DNA of 50,314 nucleotides from Streptomyces sp. WZ.A104 (GTDB lineage Bacteria; Actinomycetota; Actinomycetes; Streptomycetales; Streptomycetaceae): the NCBI RefSeq assembly GCF_002382885.1, contig NZ_NWVL01000061.1:1-50314 (forward strand). Reading direction: 5' to 3'. Below the pieces are notes generated by a model. It saw nothing but the letters and a program-made list of their open reading frames with translations. It was not told where the DNA came from and did no database searches. This document shows, in pieces, positions 15,668 to 24,794 of this stretch (positions within the stretch are counted from its first letter, which is position 1; every line of letters starts with the position of its first letter). The translations under genes and the position numbers were made by a program.

Positions 15668-17343
15668 CGGTTCTCTCCCGTCGTGGCTGTGCGGGCCGTC
15701 GTGCCCGGAGCCGTCGGCTCGGGTTCCGGTTCGGCCAGTGCCTCCGGGAGCACGACGGTGAACACCGCGCCGCCCTCCTCGGCCCCGGAGACCGTCACAC
15801 TGCCTCCCTGCCGCTCCGCCAGCCGCCGTACGAGGGCGAGCCCCAGGCCGCGTTTGCCGTGTGCCGGGACGTCCTTGGTGGACCAGCCCTCCGTGAAGAT
15901 CGACGCATGCCGCTCCGGCGGGATGCCGGGTCCGCTGTCATGCACCCGCAGCACTACCGTACGGCCCTCGACGCGCAGTCCGACCTCGATCCTCGCCCCG
16001 TCCGATCCGGCTGCCGCGTCGGTGGCGTTGTCGACGAGGTTGCCGACCACCGTGACCAGGCCCCGGGGGTCGATCACCCGGTCCGGGAGCAGCGTGCCGG
16101 GCGCCACCCGCAGCGAGACGCCGCGCTCGGCGGCGACCGTGGTCTTGCCGACGAGCAGGGCCGCCAGCAACGGGTCCCGGACCTTCTCCGTGACCTGCTC
16201 CGCCGTCGCCCGGTGGACACCCACCACCTCCGTGACGAACTCCATCGCGTCCTCGTGCATCTCCAGCTCCAGCAGCCCGAGCAGCGTGTGCAGCCGGTTC
16301 GCGTGCTCATGGTCCTGGGCGCGCAGGGCGTCGATCAGCCCGGTGGTGGAGTCGAGTTCCCGGCCGAGGCGCTCCAGCTCGGTCCGGTCGCGCAGGGTGA
16401 CCACGGCTCCGCCGTCGTCCGTGGACATCCGGTTGGCCAGCAGCACGCGGCTGCCCCGTACTGCCAGCAGATCGTCGCCGACCACGCGCCCGGCCAGTAC
16501 GTCCGCGGTCCGGCCGCCGTCCAGCACCTCGTCCAGCGGCCGCCCCGCCGCCTCCGGGCCGAGGCCGAGCAGCCGCTGAGCCTCGTCGTTGAGCAGCCGG
16601 ATGCGTCCGGTCCCGTCGAGCGCGACGACGCCCTCGCGGATTCCGTGCAGCATGGCCTCGCGTTCGGTCAGCAGCGCGGAGATGTCGGAGAACGCCAGGT
16701 CATGGGTCTGCCGTTGCAGACGGCGGGAGATCAGGTACGCGGCGAGGGCGCCGACGGCCAGGGCGGTGCCCGCGTACGCGAGCAGCCCCGGGATCGCCCC
16801 GAGGAGGCGGGAGCGGACGCTGTCGTACTCGATGCCGACCGACACCGCTCCGACCACCTCGCCGGAGGGGCCGAACAGCGGCACCTTGCCCCGCGCCGAG
16901 CGGCCGAGGGTCCCGCTGTCGATCTCCATCACCTCGCGGCCGCGCAGCGCGTCAGAGGGGTCGGTGGAGACGACCTCCCCGATCCGCCGGGCCTCGGGAT
17001 GCGACCAGCGCACGCCCCGCCGGTCCATGACGACGACGTACTCCGCGCCGGTGGCCCGCCTGACCCGCTCGGCGGCCCGCTGCACACGCCCCCGCTCCGA
17101 CGGCTCCGTGGTGCTCAGGCCCTCGACGATCCCCGGCTGGGCGGCCGTGCTCTGGGCGATGGCCAGCGCACGGCGCATCGCCTGGTCGTCCAGCTGCGCG
17201 CTCAGCGGGGCCAGGAACAGGCCGGTGACCAGGACGGTGACGCCGGTGATGACGGCCAGCTGCATCAGCAGCACCTGGGAGAAGACCCGCTGCGGCCAGC
17301 CGAACCGGAGCGGTCCCCGGCCGGGGGACGGTGGGGCGTTCAT
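15664..17343 (-). CDS. Sensor histidine kinase of the CitA/DcuS type
   Basis: The protein has 559 residues. TM1 lies at about 22-45, an extracytoplasmic PAS-like sensor domain at about 46-178 (including ATGAEYVVVMDRRGVRWSHP), TM2 at 181-205, and a cytoplasmic PAS at about 225-320. The dimerisation helix carries the DcuS-type motif QDHEHANRLHTLLG (likely phospho-His345), and a HATPase domain follows with GNLVDNATDA, DSGPGIPP and GKRGLGLALV. This layout is typical for citrate, malate or fumarate sensors. The ATG at 17343 is chosen because the basic N-terminus and TM1 follow it; no ribosome binding site is seen, so a leaderless mRNA is possible. The tail is Pro/Thr/Glu-rich. Confidence 0.88.
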   Translation of the reverse strand: MNAPPSPGRGPLRFGWPQRVFSQVLLMQLAVITGVTVLVTGLFLAPLSAQLDDQAMRRALAIAQSTAAQPGIVEGLSTTEPSERGRVQRAAERVRRATGAEYVVVMDRRGVRWSHPEARRIGEVVSTDPSDALRGREVMEIDSGTLGRSARGKVPLFGPSGEVVGAVSVGIEYDSVRSRLLGAIPGLLAYAGTALAVGALAAYLISRRLQRQTHDLAFSDISALLTEREAMLHGIREGVVALDGTGRIRLLNDEAQRLLGLGPEAAGRPLDEVLDGGRTADVLAGRVVGDDLLAVRGSRVLLANRMSTDDGGAVVTLRDRTELERLGRELDSTTGLIDALRAQDHEHANRLHTLLGLLELEMHEDAMEFVTEVVGVHRATAEQVTEKVRDPLLAALLVGKTTVAAERGVSLRVAPGTLLPDRVIDPRGLVTVVGNLVDNATDAAAGSDGARIEVGLRVEGRTVVLRVHDSGPGIPPERHASIFTEGWSTKDVPAHGKRGLGLALVRRLAERQGGSVTVSGAEEGGAVFTVVLPEALAEPEPEPTAPGTTARTATTGENR

Positions 17344-17424
17344 CGTACGAACGGTAGAGGCCGAATCGGTGTGGCAGAAATCCGAGGGGCAGGCGGAGGC
17401 CTGGCCCGGCATTCGACGGGCGTA

Positions 17425-17830
17425 CCCCCTTGCCCACCGGCGTGCCTCACGGTAAGCCGGGCGTCTGCGGCGCCACCAGGCAGGCCGTTCTCTGCGCGCT
17501 GGACGTCCTCGGATACGAGCGCCCGACCCAGCTGCGCGGCGAACGGGCCCGGCTGGTCGGCCTGGTCCTGCCCGAGCTGCGGAACCCCGTCTTCCCGGCC
17601 TTCACCGAAGTGGTCGGCGGCGCGCTCGCCCAGCGGGGACTGGCCCGGGTGCTCTGCACCCGGGCCAAGGGCGGTGTCTCCGAGGCGGACTACGTCGAGC
17701 TGCTTCTCCAGCAGCAGGTCTCCGGTGTGGTCTTCGCGGGCGGCCCGTACCCTCGGACGAGCTGCTCTTCGAACCGGAGCTGGTGGTGGGCGGCTCCACC
17801 GCCCAGCCGCCGCGCGAGAATTCCCGGTGA
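17425..17830 (+). pseudogene. Decayed LacI-family regulator with internal deletion
   Basis: The frame from about 17440 to 17744 reads KPGVCGATRQAVLCALDVLG YERPTQLRGERARLVGLVLP and on to LLLQQQVSGVVFAGG. This is the hinge helix and N-terminal half of the LacI sugar-binding domain. The DNA-binding helix-turn-helix before it is missing or degraded. At about 17745-17752 the reading shifts, and the next frame gives SDELLFEPELVVGGSTAQPP to a stop at 17830, which is the conserved C-terminus of LacI regulators. Roughly 190 codons of the middle are therefore gone. It lies between the kinase start and the COG0523 gene and should not be expected to make a functional repressor. Confidence 0.8.
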
Positions 17831-17906
17831 TCCGTCGCTGATGTGCGGCTGACCGGCCCCCGCGCCCCGGACGACGAAACCGACGAAACCCAGGAAGGCG
17901 CTCCCG

Positions 17907-19052
17907 TTGACCCCGCCCCGTACCCCGCAGATCCCGGTCGTCGTCCTGGCGGGCTTCCTCGGCTCCGGCAAGACCACGCTCCTCAACCACCTCCTCCGCA
18001 ACCGGGCGGGCACCCGGATCGGTGTGATCGTCAACGACTTCGGGGCCATCGAGATCGACGCCATGACCGTCTCGGGTCAGGTCGGCTCGACGGTCTCGCT
18101 GGGCAACGGCTGCCTGTGCTGCGCGGTCGACGCGAGCGAACTCGACACCTTCCTGGAGACGCTCACCCGGCCCTCCGCCCGGCTGGACGTGATCGTCATC
18201 GAGGCGAGCGGCCTGGCCGAACCCCAGGAACTCGTCCGCATGCTGCTGGCCAGCGACAACCCGCACATCCTGTACGGAGGTCTCGTCGAGGTCGTCGACG
18301 CGGCGGAGTTCGACCGCACCCGGGAGCGCCACCCCGAGCTCGACCGTCATCTCACCGTCGCGGACCTCGTCGTGCTGAACAAGACCGACCGGATCGGCGC
18401 GACGGAACACGAGGAGCTGCGCGAACGGGTCGCGGCGCTGAGCGGGCCCGCCGCCGTGATCTCCGCCGAGCACGGCCGGATCGACCCCGAGCTGCTCTTC
18501 GACCCCGCGCTGCGGCCCGACGGCGAGGAGGAGACCCGTCAGCTGACCTTCGAGGATCTGCTGCGGGAGGAGGGGTGCGAGGGGCATGAGGACCACGCCG
18601 GCCATCTTCACGCGGCGTACGAGAGCGTCGAGTTCACCTCGGACGTCCCCATGGACCCGCGCCGCTTCATCGCGTTCCTGGACTCCCGGCCCGAAGGCCT
18701 CTACCGGATCAAGGGGTTCGCGGACTTCGGCGCCGGCGACCGGCACAACAAGTACGCGCTGCACGCGGTCGGCCGGTTCCTCCGGTTCGTGCCGCAGCCG
18801 TGGGCGCGGGGCGAACCGCGGCTCACCCAGCTCGTCATGATCGGCGCGGGCATCGACGCCGAGGCGCTCCGGGAGGGGCTGGCCGCCTGCCGGGTCGAGA
18901 ACCCGGAGCAGGCCCTGGCCGATGGCCTGGACACCCCTGACGCCGAACGCGGGATGTGGGGCGTGCTCCGGTACGTGCACCAGGAACCGGACCCCGTGGA
19001 CGTACCGGAAGCCGATCCCGTGGACGTGCGGGAAGCGGCCGCGGAGGTGTGA
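17907..19052 (+). CDS. COG0523-family G3E GTPase (CobW/YjiA-type metal chaperone)
   Basis: The 381-residue protein has Walker A GFLGSGKT (16-23), the family's metal-binding GCLCC motif (68-72, CxCC), EASGLAEP as the switch region and the guanine-specificity motif NKTD. A His/Glu-rich loop (EGCEGHEDHAGHLH) and a CobW C-terminal domain follow. G3E GTPases deliver zinc, cobalt or other metals to client enzymes; the metal and client are not evident here. The TTG at 17907 is preceded by AGGAAGG at 17892-17898. The tail contains a repeated Asp-Pro-Val-Asp-Val. The gene converges on parC and shares its terminator region. Confidence 0.88.
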   Translation: MTPPRTPQIPVVVLAGFLGSGKTTLLNHLLRNRAGTRIGVIVNDFGAIEIDAMTVSGQVGSTVSLGNGCLCCAVDASELDTFLETLTRPSARLDVIVIEASGLAEPQELVRMLLASDNPHILYGGLVEVVDAAEFDRTRERHPELDRHLTVADLVVLNKTDRIGATEHEELRERVAALSGPAAVISAEHGRIDPELLFDPALRPDGEEETRQLTFEDLLREEGCEGHEDHAGHLHAAYESVEFTSDVPMDPRRFIAFLDSRPEGLYRIKGFADFGAGDRHNKYALHAVGRFLRFVPQPWARGEPRLTQLVMIGAGIDAEALREGLAACRVENPEQALADGLDTPDAERGMWGVLRYVHQEPDPVDVPEADPVDVREAAAEV

Positions 19053-19071
19053 CACCCCCGGGCCGCTTCCC
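19030..19071. terminator. Terminator overlapping the end of the GTPase gene
   Basis: GGGAAGCGGCC (19030-19040) pairs perfectly with GGCCGCTTCCC (19061-19071). The left arm is inside the coding sequence and the right arm follows the stop at 19052. It lies between convergent genes (the next stop is at 19090), so it probably works in both directions. Confidence 0.7.
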
Positions 19072-19089
19072 ACCGTACGGAAGAGGGGC

Positions 19090-21543
19090 CTACAGCGGGG
19101 GACCCGCGATCACGGCCACCGGCTGGAGCAGCGGCGTGCCCGAACCGTCGCGCCTCGGGTCGGGCTCCGGCAGCTTCGCCGGGGAGCCGTTCTTCTGGGC
19201 GGCCCTCGCCGGGGTGGCGCCCGCCCAGGCGAAGACCAGGACGTCCTCGCCCTTCAGGAACCGCTGGCAGCGCACCCCGCCGGTCGCCCGGCCCTTGCGC
19301 GGATACTGGTCGAACGGGGTGAGCTTGCACGTCAGCACCGAGTCGTCGAGCGTGCCGTGTGAACCGGCCACCGTGAACACGACCGCGTCCGCCGCAGGGT
19401 CCACCGCCGTGAAGGACAGCACCTCGGCCCCGGCCCCCAGCTTGACGCCCGCCATGCCTCCGGCGGCCCGCCCCTGCGGCCGCACGGAGCCCGCCGGGTA
19501 GCGCAGGAGCTGGGCGTCGGAGGTGATGAAGACCAGGTCCTCCTCGCCCGTACGCAGCTCGGTCGCGCCCACGATGCGGTCACCGTCCTTGAGGGTGATG
19601 ACCTCCAGCTCGTCCTTGTTGGCCGGATAGTCCGGCACGACGCGCTTCACCACACCCTGGAGCGTGCCGATCGCCAAGCCCGGCGAGGCCTCGTCGAGGG
19701 TGGTGAGGCAGATCAGCTCCTCGTTCGCCTCCAGCGTCAGGAACTCGGAGATCTGCGCGCCGCCCGAGAGGTTCGGCTCCGCGTGGGTGTCCGGCAGCTG
19801 CGGCAGGTCGATCACCGAGAGCCGCAGCAGCCGCCCGGTGGAGGTCACCGCCCCGACATCGCCGCGCGCCGTCGCCGCCACCGCCGACACGATCACGTCG
19901 TGCTTGGTCCGCCGGGCGTCCTCGGAGATCTCCACCGGCTCCGCGTTCGCCGTGCGGGCCAGCAGGCCCGTCGAGGAGAGCAGCACCCGGCACGGGTCGT
20001 CCGCCACCTCCAGAGGCACGGAGGCGATCTGCGAACCGGCCGACTCCAGCAGCACCGTGCGCCGGTCCGTGCCGAACTTCTTCGCCACGGCGGCCAGCTC
20101 CGAGGAGACCAGCTTGCGCAGCTCCGCGTCCGACTCCAGGATCGCGGTCAGCGCCTCGATCTCGCCGTTGAGCTTGTCCCGCTCGCTCTCCAGCTCGATC
20201 CGGTCGAAGCGGGTGAGCCGGCGCAGCGGGGTGTCCAGGATGTACTGCGTCTGGATCTCGCTCAGCGAGAAGTGAGCCATCAGGCGCTCCTTCGCCTGCG
20301 CCGAGTTGTCGCTGTCCCGGATGATCCGGATGACCTCGTCGATGTCGAGCAGCGCGACGATGAGACCCTCGACCAGATGCAGCCGGTCGCGGCGCTTGGT
20401 GCGGCGGAACTCGCTGCGGCGGCGCACGACCTCGAAGCGGTGGTCGAGATAGACCTCCAGCAGCTCCTTGAGCCCGAGGGTGAGGGGCTGGCCGTCGACC
20501 AGCGCCACGTTGTTGATGCCGAAGGACTCCTCCATCGGCGTCAGCTTGTAGAGCTGCTCCAGCACCGCTTCCGGCACGAAGCCGTTCTTCACCTCGATGA
20601 CCAGGCGCAGTCCGTGCGCCCGGTCGGTGAGGTCCTTCACGTCCGCGATGCCCTGGAGCTTCTTCGCCGAGACGAGGTCCTTGATCTTGGCGATCACCTT
20701 CTCCGGGCCGACGGTGAAGGGCAGTTCGGTGACGACGAGACCCTTGCGGCGGGCCGTCACGTTCTCCACGGAGACGGTGGCACGGATCTTGAACGTGCCG
20801 CGGCCCGCGGTGTACGCGTCCTTGATGCCGGACAGGCCGACGATCCGGCCGCCGGTGGGCAGGTCGGGTCCGGGGACGAAACGCATCAGCGTCTCGACGT
20901 CGGCGCCCGGGTGCTTGATCAGGTGCCGGGCGGCGGCGATGACCTCGCCCAGGTTGTGCGGGGGCATGTTGGTCGCCATGCCCACGGCGATCCCGGACAC
21001 CCCGTTGACCAGGAGGTTGGGGTAGGCCGCCGGCAGGACGACCGGCTCGCGCTCCTGACCGTCGTAGTTCGACTGGAAATCGACGGTGTTCTCGTCGATC
21101 GCCTCGGTCATCAACGACGTGGCGTCGGCCATCCGGCACTCGGTGTACCGCATGGCGGCCGGCGGGTCGTCGTTGCCGAGGGAGCCGAAGTTGCCGTGCC
21201 CGTCGACCAGGGGCAGCCGCATCGAGAAGGGCTGCGCCATCCGCACCAGGGCGTCGTAGATCGACGCGTCTCCGTGGGGGTGCAGCTTGCCCATGACCTC
21301 GCCGACGACGCGGGCGCACTTCACATAGCCGCGGTCGGGGCGCAGCCCCATCTCGTTCATCTGGGAGACGATGCGCCGGTGCACCGGCTTCATGCCGTCG
21401 CGGGCGTCGGGCAGGGCCCTGGAGTAGATCACCGAGTACGCGTACTCAAGGAAGGAGCCCTGCATTTCGTCGACGACGTCGATGTCGAGGATCTTCTCCT
21501 CGAAGTCGTCCGGCGGCGGGGTCTTCATGCTACGGCGGGCCAT
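19090..21543 (-). CDS. parC: DNA topoisomerase IV subunit A, ParC (GyrA-like)
   Basis: This 817-residue breakage-reunion subunit starts near FEEKILDIDVVDEMQGSFLE. Catalytic Tyr133 is in AMRYTECR, and the quinolone-resistance region is HPHGDASIYDALVRMAQ (about 88-104). A coiled-coil tower follows, then a beta-pinwheel C-terminal domain with a degenerate GyrA-box-like PQGRAAGG. It pairs with ParE from 10524-12650 to resolve chromosome catenanes. At the position of E. coli GyrA Ser83 the residue is Ala93, followed by Ser94, as in mycobacterial GyrA; Asp97 is conserved. The ATG at 21543 has AAGGAG upstream; an in-frame upstream frame to 21588 and an ATG at 21528 are less likely starts. Confidence 0.92.
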   Translation of the reverse strand: MARRSMKTPPPDDFEEKILDIDVVDEMQGSFLEYAYSVIYSRALPDARDGMKPVHRRIVSQMNEMGLRPDRGYVKCARVVGEVMGKLHPHGDASIYDALVRMAQPFSMRLPLVDGHGNFGSLGNDDPPAAMRYTECRMADATSLMTEAIDENTVDFQSNYDGQEREPVVLPAAYPNLLVNGVSGIAVGMATNMPPHNLGEVIAAARHLIKHPGADVETLMRFVPGPDLPTGGRIVGLSGIKDAYTAGRGTFKIRATVSVENVTARRKGLVVTELPFTVGPEKVIAKIKDLVSAKKLQGIADVKDLTDRAHGLRLVIEVKNGFVPEAVLEQLYKLTPMEESFGINNVALVDGQPLTLGLKELLEVYLDHRFEVVRRRSEFRRTKRRDRLHLVEGLIVALLDIDEVIRIIRDSDNSAQAKERLMAHFSLSEIQTQYILDTPLRRLTRFDRIELESERDKLNGEIEALTAILESDAELRKLVSSELAAVAKKFGTDRRTVLLESAGSQIASVPLEVADDPCRVLLSSTGLLARTANAEPVEISEDARRTKHDVIVSAVAATARGDVGAVTSTGRLLRLSVIDLPQLPDTHAEPNLSGGAQISEFLTLEANEELICLTTLDEASPGLAIGTLQGVVKRVVPDYPANKDELEVITLKDGDRIVGATELRTGEEDLVFITSDAQLLRYPAGSVRPQGRAAGGMAGVKLGAGAEVLSFTAVDPAADAVVFTVAGSHGTLDDSVLTCKLTPFDQYPRKGRATGGVRCQRFLKGEDVLVFAWAGATPARAAQKNGSPAKLPEPDPRRDGSGTPLLQPVAVIAGPPL

Positions 21544-21738
21544 CGCGGCTGCGACTCCTTCTCGGATACACGGATTCTGATCGGACAACCTGGAGTACTG
21601 ATGCGGACCATTGTGGACCGCCGCACCGACAACGCGGACCTCGACCCGTCCGAAGCGGTCCGAGGCGGCGCGGCCTGAGGCACCATCGACGGAAACTTCC
21701 GCGGAACGGGAACTTCGCCAGGTGCCGGTGCGCTTGCT

Positions 21739-21744
21739 TAGAGT
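21739..21744 (+). promoter_or_regulatory. Possible -10 element for the M16 peptidase operon
   Basis: TAGAGT fits the Streptomyces vegetative -10 consensus TAGRRT. The best -35 (TTCGCC, 21714-21719) is weak and 19 nt away. It lies 59 nt before the M16 start, in the divergent gap with parC. Confidence 0.3.
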
Positions 21745-21803
21745 GGCAGGTCTGGCAGGAAGTACCGGTCAGGAAGTCCAGTATCGCGATCGAAGGGACG
21801 TAC

Positions 21804-23174
21804 ATGCCCATGGGTCACACGGCCACCGCACAGGCCGGCTCCGGCGGCTTGACAGCGACCGAGCACCGCCTGGCCAACGGCCTGCGTGTGGTGCTCTCCG
21901 AGGACCATCTGACCCCGGTCGCCGCGGTCTGCCTCTGGTACGACGTCGGCTCACGCCACGAGGTCAAGGGACGCACCGGCCTGGCTCACCTCTTCGAGCA
22001 CCTGATGTTCCAGGGCTCGGGCCAGGTCAAGGGGAACGGCCACTTCGAGCTCGTCCAGGGGGCCGGCGGCTCGCTCAACGGGACGACCAGCTTCGAGCGG
22101 ACCAACTACTTCGAGACCATGCCCACCCACCAGGTGGAGCTGGCCCTGTGGCTGGAAGCCGACCGTATGGGCTCCCTCCTCGCCGCGCTCGACGAGGAGT
22201 CCATGGAGAACCAGCGCGACGTCGTCAAGAACGAACGGCGCCAGCGTTACGACAACGTGCCCTACGGCACAGCGTTCGAGAAGCTCACCGCCCTCGCCTA
22301 CCCCGAGGGCCACCCGTACCACCACACCCCGATCGGCTCCATGGCCGACCTGGACGCGGCCACCCTGGAGGACGCCCGCGCGTTCTTCCGTACGTACTAC
22401 GCGCCCAATAACGCGGTGCTCTCCATCGTCGGGGACATCGACCCCGAGCAGACCCTCGCCTGGGTCGAGAAGTACTTCGGCTCCATCCCGTCCCACGACG
22501 GCAAGCAGCCGCCGCGCGACGGCACCCTGCCCGAGATCATCGGCGAGCAGCTGCGCGAAGTGGTCCACGAAGAGGTCCCGGCGCGTGCGCTGATGGCCGC
22601 CTACCGCCTCCCGCACGACGGCACCCGCGCCTGTGACGCGGCCGACCTGGCGCTGACCGTGCTCGGCGGCGGCGAGTCCTCCCGCCTGCACAACCGCCTG
22701 GTCCGCCGCGACCGTACGGCGGTGGCGGCAGGCTTCGGGCTGCTGCGGCTCGCCGGTGCGCCCTCGCTGGGCTGGCTGGATGTGAAGACCTCCGGCGGGG
22801 TCGAGGTGGAGCAGATCGAGGCCGCGGTCGACGAGGAGCTGGCCCGGTTCGCCGCCGAGGGGCCCACCCCGGAGGAAATGGAGCGCGCGCAGGCCCAGTT
22901 GGAGCGCGAGTGGCTGGACCGCCTGGGGACGGTCGCGGGCCGCGCCGACGAACTGTGCCGCTACGCGGTCCTGTTCGGCGACCCGCAGCTCGCCCTGAGC
23001 GCCGTGGGACGAGTCCTGGACATCACCGCGGAGGAGGTGCGCGAGGCGGCGCGGGCGGCCCTGCGCCCCGACAACCGGGCGGTGCTGGTCTACGAGCCCA
23101 TCGAGCCGGCCGAGGACGACGGGGCCGTCGAGGACACGGCAGGCACCGAAGCACCCGAGGGGGCGGACAAGTGA
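21804..23174 (+). CDS. M16 family zinc peptidase (catalytic subunit)
   Basis: The 456-residue member of the insulinase/pitrilysin superfamily has the inverted zinc motif HLFEH (about residues 62-66) with the distal glutamate expected in the following helix (ENQRDVVKNERRQR region). Two M16 lobes follow; the C-terminal lobe contains the GGGESSRLHNRLVR segment. The enzyme is presumably cytoplasmic because no signal peptide is present, and it degrades or processes peptides. The ATG at 21804 has GAAGGGA upstream. Its stop overlaps the GTG of the next gene, which encodes the partner lacking the zinc motif, so the pair likely forms a heteromeric peptidase like mitochondrial processing peptidase or PqqFG-type pairs. 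Confidence 0.9.
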   Translation: MPMGHTATAQAGSGGLTATEHRLANGLRVVLSEDHLTPVAAVCLWYDVGSRHEVKGRTGLAHLFEHLMFQGSGQVKGNGHFELVQGAGGSLNGTTSFERTNYFETMPTHQVELALWLEADRMGSLLAALDEESMENQRDVVKNERRQRYDNVPYGTAFEKLTALAYPEGHPYHHTPIGSMADLDAATLEDARAFFRTYYAPNNAVLSIVGDIDPEQTLAWVEKYFGSIPSHDGKQPPRDGTLPEIIGEQLREVVHEEVPARALMAAYRLPHDGTRACDAADLALTVLGGGESSRLHNRLVRRDRTAVAAGFGLLRLAGAPSLGWLDVKTSGGVEVEQIEAAVDEELARFAAEGPTPEEMERAQAQLEREWLDRLGTVAGRADELCRYAVLFGDPQLALSAVGRVLDITAEEVREAARAALRPDNRAVLVYEPIEPAEDDGAVEDTAGTEAPEGADK

Positions 23175-24571
23175 GCGACGCCGCCGTGACTGGAGTAGCC
23201 ATGGACTACCACCCGCAGCCGACCCCGGGCGCCGCCCGGCCGTGGGCCTTTCCCGCACCCGAGCGAGGCGCCCTGCCCAACGGGCTGACCGTGCTGCGCT
23301 GCCACCGCCCCGGCCAGCAGGTCGTCGCCGTGGAGATCTTCCTGGACGCGCCGCTGGAGGCCGAGCCCGAGGGCCTGGACGGCGTGGCCACGATCATGTC
23401 GCGGGCGCTGTCCGAGGGCACCGACAAGCACAGCGCCGAGGAGTTCGCCGCCGAGCTTGAGCGCTGCGGCGCCACCCTGGACGCGCACGCCGACCACCCC
23501 GGTGTCCGGGTCTCCCTGGAGGTCCCGGCCTCCCGGCTGGCCAAGGCCCTCGGTCTGGTCGCCGAGGCGCTGCGAGCCCCGGCCTTCGCCGAGAGCGAGA
23601 TCGAGCGCCTCGTCGGCAACCGCCTCGACGAGATCCCGCACGAGCAGGCCAACCCGTCCCGGCGCGCCGCCAAGCAGCTCTCCAAGGAGCTCTTCCCGGC
23701 CACCGCCCGGATGTCCCGCCCGCGTCTGGGCACCGAGGAGACGGTGCGCCGGATCGACGCGGCCGCGGTGCGCGCGTTCTTCGAGGCCCACGTCCGCCCG
23801 TCGACCGCGACCGCCGTGATCGTCGGTGACCTCACCGGCATCGACCTGGACGAGCTGCTGGCCGACACCCTCGGCGACTGGTCGGGCAACGCGGGCCAGG
23901 CCCGCCCGGTCCCGCCGATCACCGCGGACGACACCGGCCGTGTGGTCATCGTGGACCGCCCGGGCGCGGTCCAGACCCAGCTGCTGATCGGCCGGATCGG
24001 CGCCGACCGGCACGAGAGCGTGTGGCCCGCACAGGTGCTCGGCACGTACTGCCTGGGCGGGACCCTCACCTCCCGGCTGGACCGGGTCCTGCGCGAGGAG
24101 AAGGGCTACACCTACGGTGTGCGCGCCTTCGCCCAGGTGCTGCGCTCCAGCGGCCCCGACTCGGGCGGCGCGGCCATGCTCGCGATCAGCGGCTCGGTGG
24201 ACACCGAGTCCACCGGACCGGCGCTGGAGGACCTCTGGAAGGTCCTGCGGACGCTGGCCGCCGAGGGGCTGACCGACGCCGAGCGCGAGACGGCCGTGCA
24301 GAACCTGGTGGGCGTCGCCCCGCTGAAGTTCGAGACCGCCGCCTCCGTCGCGAGCACCCTGGCCGACCAGGTCGAGCAGCACCTCCCCGACGACTATCAG
24401 GCCCACCTCTACGCCCGGCTCGCCGAGACGGGCACGGTGGAGGCGACCGCCGCCGTCGTCAACGCCTTCCCGGTGGACCGGCTGGTCACGGTCCTGGTCG
24501 GGGATGCCGCTCAGATCGCGGAGCCCGTAAAGGCGCTCGGCATCGGAGAGGTGTCCGTCGTCACCGGCTGA
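23171..24571 (+). CDS. M16 family peptidase-like protein (non-catalytic partner)
   Basis: The 466-residue protein has the M16 fold but no HxxEH motif; the equivalent helix reads GVATIMSRALSEGTDKHSAE. The substrate-binding arginine/tyrosine segment of the second lobe is kept (LTSRLDRVLREEKGYTYGVR), as expected for the R-Y pair of the non-catalytic subunit. It is translationally coupled to the catalytic M16 gene (GTGA overlap). Together the two look like an alpha/beta pair. The substrate is unknown. Confidence 0.88.
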   Translation: MSDAAVTGVAMDYHPQPTPGAARPWAFPAPERGALPNGLTVLRCHRPGQQVVAVEIFLDAPLEAEPEGLDGVATIMSRALSEGTDKHSAEEFAAELERCGATLDAHADHPGVRVSLEVPASRLAKALGLVAEALRAPAFAESEIERLVGNRLDEIPHEQANPSRRAAKQLSKELFPATARMSRPRLGTEETVRRIDAAAVRAFFEAHVRPSTATAVIVGDLTGIDLDELLADTLGDWSGNAGQARPVPPITADDTGRVVIVDRPGAVQTQLLIGRIGADRHESVWPAQVLGTYCLGGTLTSRLDRVLREEKGYTYGVRAFAQVLRSSGPDSGGAAMLAISGSVDTESTGPALEDLWKVLRTLAAEGLTDAERETAVQNLVGVAPLKFETAASVASTLADQVEQHLPDDYQAHLYARLAETGTVEATAAVVNAFPVDRLVTVLVGDAAQIAEPVKALGIGEVSVVTG

Positions 24572-24598
24572 CGCAAGCGCACTGTAACGGGGCAAACA

Positions 24599-24630
24599 GG
24601 ACCTCGGCGAACAATAGTTCGTCGGGGTCC
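24599..24630 (+). terminator. Terminator after the M16 pair
   Basis: GGACCTCGGCGAAC (24599-24612) pairs with GTTCGTCGGGGTCC (24617-24630), including two G-U pairs, with an AATA loop. A T-rich stretch (tccctttt) follows, unusually close to a canonical Rho-independent terminator. Confidence 0.8.
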
Positions 24631-24794
24631 TCCCTTTTGCCCGATTAGGGAAGTTCATCAACTTTGGTGAATAAGTTTCCTGTCTGCCCTGTGGGATGTG
24701 CGACAAATCCCCTTGTCCGTTTGGTGATGGGAAGGCGGCCCGCTTAGCGTCGGCTCCGCTGTCCGTCACCCGTATGCCGCATCCGCGGCGCCGG

